Of a DNA stretch of 35,051 bases, positions 31,871-35,051 are shown piece after piece (position 1 is the stretch's first letter; each line of letters opens with the position of its first letter). The translations under genes and the position numbers were made by a program. The stretch lies in contig JACPRB010000289.1 of the NCBI GenBank assembly GCA_016190155.1, forward strand, positions 1 through 35,051, written 5' to 3'. This DNA comes from Planctomycetota bacterium. GTDB taxonomy: Bacteria; Planctomycetota; MHYJ01; JACPRB01. The notes under the pieces were generated by a model. It ran no database searches, had not been told where the DNA came from, and saw nothing but the letters and a program-made list of their open reading frames with translations.

Positions 31871-32989
31871 CTACTCGCGTCCCCGCGGCATCGTCAAGGC
31901 GACAGCCATCAACGCCAACGCCGTCCCGTACGGCTTGTGATAGCCGAACATGCGGTAGTCCCACCAGGATCCGTCGGGCTCCTGGAACGGCAGGATCCCC
32001 GCCAAGAGCTGCGACCCATACCGGGCCCGATCCTCCGGCCCCAACTCCGCGATGATCCGCGCGGCATAATAGTGGCCGTAATAATAGTAGTAGCCCGAGG
32101 TGTAGTAGTACGCCTCGTGCGGGAACTGGCGCTTCCGGCCGCACTCCAGGAACTTCCGCTCGCGGAACATGCGATCCAGGCCCGCCTTTAAATCGCTTTC
32201 GCTGATCGCGCCGCCGCTCATCCACAGCGCGCAGTTCGGCGCCTGCGCCCGACCGAGACTGCCCTTCCCGCGATTGACCAGGTGCATCGGCCAGTAGCGC
32301 CACTCCAGATCGTACACGTAGCTCCCGTCCGGTTTGCGACACCCCACCAGGATGCGCAACGCCCTCGAGAGCAGCCCCCCCGGCACCGTGATCCCGGCCG
32401 CCTTAGCCTCCTGCAGCGCGACGACGGCCGCCCCGGTCCCGAAGCTCGTCCCACTCGAGGCCGGCCGCTGCGTCCCGATCGCAAAATCGTAATAGTGCCA
32501 GCCCCCGTACATCGTCTCGCATCGTTCCAGCGAACGGATGTGCGCGCGCGCCGCCTCGGCGGTCCTCTCGTCGCGCGTCCGGCGATACTCGACGGCCAAC
32601 GCCTGCACGGCGAACATGTGCGCCCAGACGTTGTACAGAGTCCACGGATCCTGCCGGCGCACGTCCTCATGCGTCACGAGGTACTCGATCCCCCGTCGAT
32701 GCGCCCCTTGCGCCTCCACGCCGCCCACCTCGCCCAACGCCATCACGCAGAGGGCCGTCGTGGCCACCTTGAACGCGTGGTGCGACCCCGGAATGGGCGC
32801 GTACACGTCGAAACCCGACGTGTCGCCCGCGTGCCCCCATGAACCATCGCGGTTCTGAGCGCCGAGGAGGAACGCCACGCCCTCTCGGATGGCCTGGTCG
32901 ACCGGACGCTCTCGCACGTGCTCCGCGGAGGCGCACCCCGCCAGAAGGACGATCAGCGCGCTACTGCTTCGGAGGAACCACGATCTCAT
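31871..32989 (-). CDS. Squalene-cyclase/prenyltransferase-repeat lipoprotein
   Basis: A 372-residue protein with a lipoprotein signal (IVLLAGC, Cys19) and alpha/alpha-toroid repeats of the prenyltransferase/squalene-oxidase class, seen as AQNRDGSWGHAG and FQEPDGSWWDY and VGCRKPDGSYVY. A tyrosine cluster (YYYTSGYYYYYG) lies near residue 295. Members exposed outside the membrane are common in planctomycetes and mostly have no known enzyme activity. The ATG lies within the last 29 bases of the HlyD-like gene, so the two are translationally coupled. Confidence 0.85.
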   Translation of the reverse strand: MRSWFLRSSSALIVLLAGCASAEHVRERPVDQAIREGVAFLLGAQNRDGSWGHAGDTSGFDVYAPIPGSHHAFKVATTALCVMALGEVGGVEAQGAHRRGIEYLVTHEDVRRQDPWTLYNVWAHMFAVQALAVEYRRTRDERTAEAARAHIRSLERCETMYGGWHYYDFAIGTQRPASSGTSFGTGAAVVALQEAKAAGITVPGGLLSRALRILVGCRKPDGSYVYDLEWRYWPMHLVNRGKGSLGRAQAPNCALWMSGGAISESDLKAGLDRMFRERKFLECGRKRQFPHEAYYYTSGYYYYYGHYYAARIIAELGPEDRARYGSQLLAGILPFQEPDGSWWDYRMFGYHKPYGTALALMAVALTMPRGRE

Positions 32990-34388
32990 CGCCTTCCTGC
33001 ACCCCTTCTAGGATCTCGATCATCTTCCCGTCGGACCGCCCCGTCTTTACCTCGGTCGGTTTGTCCGACCCCTTCTTCGTGACCCACTTTCGGCCGTCCT
33101 GCTCCGTCACCGCCGGCGCGGGCACGAGGAGCACGTCTTTGATCTCCACGGCCTGCACGACAACCTTGGCCTTCATCCCTGCCACCAATCGTTTCGCCGC
33201 TACGCCGCTCCGGATCAGCATGTCGAACGCGCCGTCCGCCCCAGCGAGCAACGCCGGCTCCTCGGTCTTGCCGCTCCATGAATGCAACGGAAAGGCCACC
33301 GGGTTGACCGTCGCCTCGAGCCCCGCCGCGACGAGATGCAGGTCCGCCTCCTTGACGCTCACATGCACATCGAGCCCTTCGGCGATGACCATCAACGTCA
33401 CCTGGCTCGCTTGCACCGCCTCGCCCGGCTTGAGCGCCTTGACGGCTTCCGCCGTGCCGCTCCACCTTCCCAGCTCGCACGTCCCATAGTAAAGGATGCC
33501 GTCCATCGGCGCGCGCAACACGAGCGCCTCCTTGTCCGCGCGCATTTTCTCGAGCGACCTCTTCTGCTCAGCCAGCTCCAGCCGGGACTGCGCGGCGGCG
33601 ACTTCCTTCTCGACGCGAGCGAGAGGCGCGGTCTTCTGAACGACCTCCAGACTGTGTGCGGCTTCTTCCGCGGCGGCCTTCAGTTGCGCGTGCTGCGCGG
33701 GCAGATCGTGCTCCTTCGTCCTCTTCGTGCGCTCCTTCGTCATCTCCAGCTCCGCCAGGATGCGCTGCAGCTGCCGCCGGGCGCGCTTCACCACGATCTC
33801 CGCCGTCGCGTTGGTCAGCTCCTCCGATCGATACATCTTCTCGAGCTGATCGAGCTCCTCGCGCTGATCGTCGATGGAGTCCTCGTAGCGCTGCACGTTC
33901 TGGTCGGCCTCGCGCATCTCCAGCGGCATGTCGACCTTCTCGAAGAGCTCGAGGTTCTTCGCCGTTTCCGCGGCCTGTCGCTGCGCCCCCTCCAGAGCCA
34001 GGCGATCGCCGCGCTCAGCCAGCCGCAGCTCCTCCGCCGCCTTCTCCGCGCCCGCCTCGGCGGACGCGACGGCATGCGTGGCGCTCTCGATCTGCTGATC
34101 GATCTTCGAGTCGAGCCGCAGGATCACGTCGCCCTTCTTGACGGCGCCCCCGTGGGGCGCGACCTCCGCGACGGTGAGTTCTCCCTGATACGCGTGCAGC
34201 GTGCAGGTCACGGGCGCCGCGTTCACCGGGACGAACGTCCCCTCGAATTCCACGCGGATCTGGAGATCGCCCCGGGCGACCTTGTGCGATTCCGCCGACG
34301 CGGCGGGCGCGGCCTCCTGTTGTCCCGGCCGAACCGCGAATCCCGCGACGGCGACGAGCGAAGCGAGGGCGACGAGCTTTGCGACCAT
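32961..34388 (-). CDS. HlyD/RND-type periplasmic adaptor protein
   Basis: A 475-residue membrane-fusion protein. After a signal segment (about 4-20) there is a lipoyl-like strand (VTCTLHAYQGELTVAEVAPHGGAVKKGDVILRLDS), a long coiled-coil hairpin (about 85-290), a second lipoyl half (LVLRAPMDGILYY), and a C-terminal barrel (VLLVPAPAVTEQDGRKWV). Such adaptors link an inner-membrane pump to an outer-membrane channel, but no pump gene is next to it here. TACAAT (34420-34425 on the minus strand) and AAGGAG precede the ATG. It overlaps the squalene-cyclase-like gene. Confidence 0.88.
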   Translation of the reverse strand: MVAKLVALASLVAVAGFAVRPGQQEAAPAASAESHKVARGDLQIRVEFEGTFVPVNAAPVTCTLHAYQGELTVAEVAPHGGAVKKGDVILRLDSKIDQQIESATHAVASAEAGAEKAAEELRLAERGDRLALEGAQRQAAETAKNLELFEKVDMPLEMREADQNVQRYEDSIDDQREELDQLEKMYRSEELTNATAEIVVKRARRQLQRILAELEMTKERTKRTKEHDLPAQHAQLKAAAEEAAHSLEVVQKTAPLARVEKEVAAAQSRLELAEQKRSLEKMRADKEALVLRAPMDGILYYGTCELGRWSGTAEAVKALKPGEAVQASQVTLMVIAEGLDVHVSVKEADLHLVAAGLEATVNPVAFPLHSWSGKTEEPALLAGADGAFDMLIRSGVAAKRLVAGMKAKVVVQAVEIKDVLLVPAPAVTEQDGRKWVTKKGSDKPTEVKTGRSDGKMIEILEGVQEGDEIVVPPKQ

Positions 34389-34419
34389 GCCTTCTCCTTG
34401 CGATGCGAAACGAGTCGGG

Positions 34420-34425
34420 ATTGTA
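34420..34425 (-). promoter_or_regulatory. Putative -10 of HlyD-like gene
   Basis: TACAAT on the minus strand, 31 bases before the ATG at 34388, with AAGGAG as ribosome site 9 bases before the ATG. The -35 is not clear. Confidence 0.4.
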
Positions 34426-34484
34426 GCCGCAAGGGGCGGGGCGAGGGAAGTCCAGCAAGCGCTTTGATCGGAGGATTCACGCGC

Positions 34485-34703
34485 TCAAGCCGGCCTGTTA
34501 AACTCCTCCGCAGTGATCCCCATGTCCTCGACGATTGCCCGCAGCAGGCCTGTCTTCACGTCGCCCGGATGGAAAGGATTCGTCAGGCGGCGCCCGTCTG
34601 ATCGTTTGTAGATTCGGTGTGAGCCCTTCTGGTGGGAGAGCACGAATCCAAGGCGCAGAGCAACGCGTTCGACGTCACGAGGCCGCGATGATCTCGGCCT
34701 CAT
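34485..34703 (-). CDS. hicA: HicA-type toxin (mRNA interferase)
   Basis: A 72-residue protein with HicA features: a GF-rich start (LGFVLSHQKGSHRIYK) with the catalytic His in KGSHR, and HPGDVKTGLLRAIVEDMGIT with the C-terminal EEF. HicA cleaves mRNA until neutralised by HicB. It is the second gene of the pair; its ATG overlaps the hicB stop (ATGA), the usual coupling. Confidence 0.9.
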   Translation of the reverse strand: MRPRSSRPRDVERVALRLGFVLSHQKGSHRIYKRSDGRRLTNPFHPGDVKTGLLRAIVEDMGITAEEFNRPA

Positions 34704-34909
34704 CGCACTTCTACGAAGGCGCGATCCACCTCTTTGGGAATGGGATCGCCATCCTTCAGGAGGGACTCGATGTAGGCCTCAACGGCCTCGGCAGCATGTG
34801 CAATCGCCTCGCGCTTCGTTCGTCCCCACGTCCGACAGCCGGGAAGCGCGGGCACGGCAACGTCGAAACCGCCGTCTTCATCCTTCGTGAGAACTGCGGT
34901 GTATTTCAT
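34700..34909 (-). CDS. hicB: HicB-type antitoxin
   Basis: A 69-residue HicB-like protein (MKYTAVLTKDEDGGFDVAVP, then ALPGC and TREAIAHAAEAVEAYIES) of the single-domain class, without an obvious DNA-binding tail, though such tails are often short. The ATG at 34909 is chosen because GGAGAGG lies 8 bases upstream; a longer frame to 35026 starts upstream of the -10. The antitoxin-first order suits hicBA. Confidence 0.88.
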   Translation of the reverse strand: MKYTAVLTKDEDGGFDVAVPALPGCRTWGRTKREAIAHAAEAVEAYIESLLKDGDPIPKEVDRAFVEVR

Positions 34910-34933
34910 CCTGCGAACCTCTCCTGCAAATGG

Positions 34934-34963
34934 GTTATAGCCGCCCTGGGGCCGGCGTTGCAA
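34934..34963 (-). promoter_or_regulatory. Putative hicBA promoter
   Basis: On the minus strand TTGCAA (34963-34958), an 18-base spacer, then TATAAC (34939-34934). The -10 is 24 bases before the hicB ATG, with GGAGAGG between. Both boxes are close to the housekeeping consensus (4 of 6 and 5 of 6). Confidence 0.5.
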
Positions 34964-35051
34964 TCGGGTGTCCAGTGATTCCCTGAAGCGAGGAATGCTT
35001 CTCCGGGTCCTCTGCACTACCCACAATCGAGATCTTCTCGCGACGCGAAGA

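Noticed and set aside
29036-32191. Very long open frame on the plus strand over dxr and the cyclase
   Set aside because: Antisense shadow in GC-rich DNA; arginine/histidine/aspartate-rich translation without any domain, while the minus strand has clear dxr and FHA-cyclase products.

Overview
The window is a GC-rich, gene-dense stretch of a free-living bacterium. It has many regulatory genes: a Ser/Thr kinase with an N-terminal cytoplasmic kinase domain, two ECF sigma/anti-sigma pairs, an FHA-GAF-cyclase, a large hybrid histidine kinase and a response regulator. It also has zinc-ribbon and secreted coiled-coil proteins and a squalene-cyclase-like lipoprotein. This mix fits Planctomycetota or a related uncultured phylum, but that assignment is inferred from gene content, not from a marker tree. 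I saw no rRNA, tRNA, complete insertion sequence or CRISPR array.

Layout. 1-1765 (minus): zinc-ribbon membrane protein, then a Ser/Thr kinase that runs off the left edge. 1790-4468 (plus): rpsP, mtnA, ECF sigma factor, anti-sigma factor and a membrane protein, tightly packed. 4509-5363 (plus): an exported thioredoxin-like protein whose first catalytic position is an in-frame TGA followed by a SECIS-like hairpin, so very probably a selenoprotein. 5364-5938: repeat-rich intergenic DNA. 5939-9260 (minus): ABC permease, ABC ATPase and an exported hypothetical protein. 9301-12677 (plus): CCA-adding enzyme, response regulator with a PilZ-like domain, and a ceramidase-like lipoprotein. 12678-13168: repeats. 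13169-17727 (plus): orphan ParA, hybrid histidine kinase, HAD/LNS2-like phosphatase. 17729-20089 (minus): ComEC. 20133-21882 (plus): second ECF sigma, anti-sigma and a secreted coiled-coil protein. 21883-22254: repeats. 22255-25917 (plus): cysteine-less redoxin, M14 carboxypeptidase, HEAT/STN-like secreted protein. 25924-34388 (minus): UbiA-like prenyltransferase, Sm-like small protein, rseP, dxr, FHA-GAF-cyclase, squalene-cyclase-like lipoprotein and an HlyD-like adaptor. 34485-34909 (minus): a hicBA toxin-antitoxin pair.

How the genes fit together. dxr (MEP pathway), rseP, the Sm-like protein and the UbiA-like enzyme form a close-packed run that joins isoprenoid synthesis, a possible isoprenoid-using enzyme and membrane proteolysis. 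RseP could in principle act on the zf-HC2 membrane anti-sigma factors encoded elsewhere in the window. The selenoprotein directly follows the first ECF module and may be part of an envelope redox response.

The two most notable observations are the TGA-containing UPPC thioredoxin-like gene with its hairpin, and families of short-period tandem repeats. One family has a strict 8-bp period with a fixed GAAC core; the other has a 9-bp period with a GAGGAC core. They sit at or just after stop codons and in one case supply the last codons of dxr. A 175-bp palindromic element occurs twice in opposite orientations, also downstream of stop codons. Several genes have a TATAAT-like box only 6-9 bases before the start codon, which suggests leaderless mRNAs.
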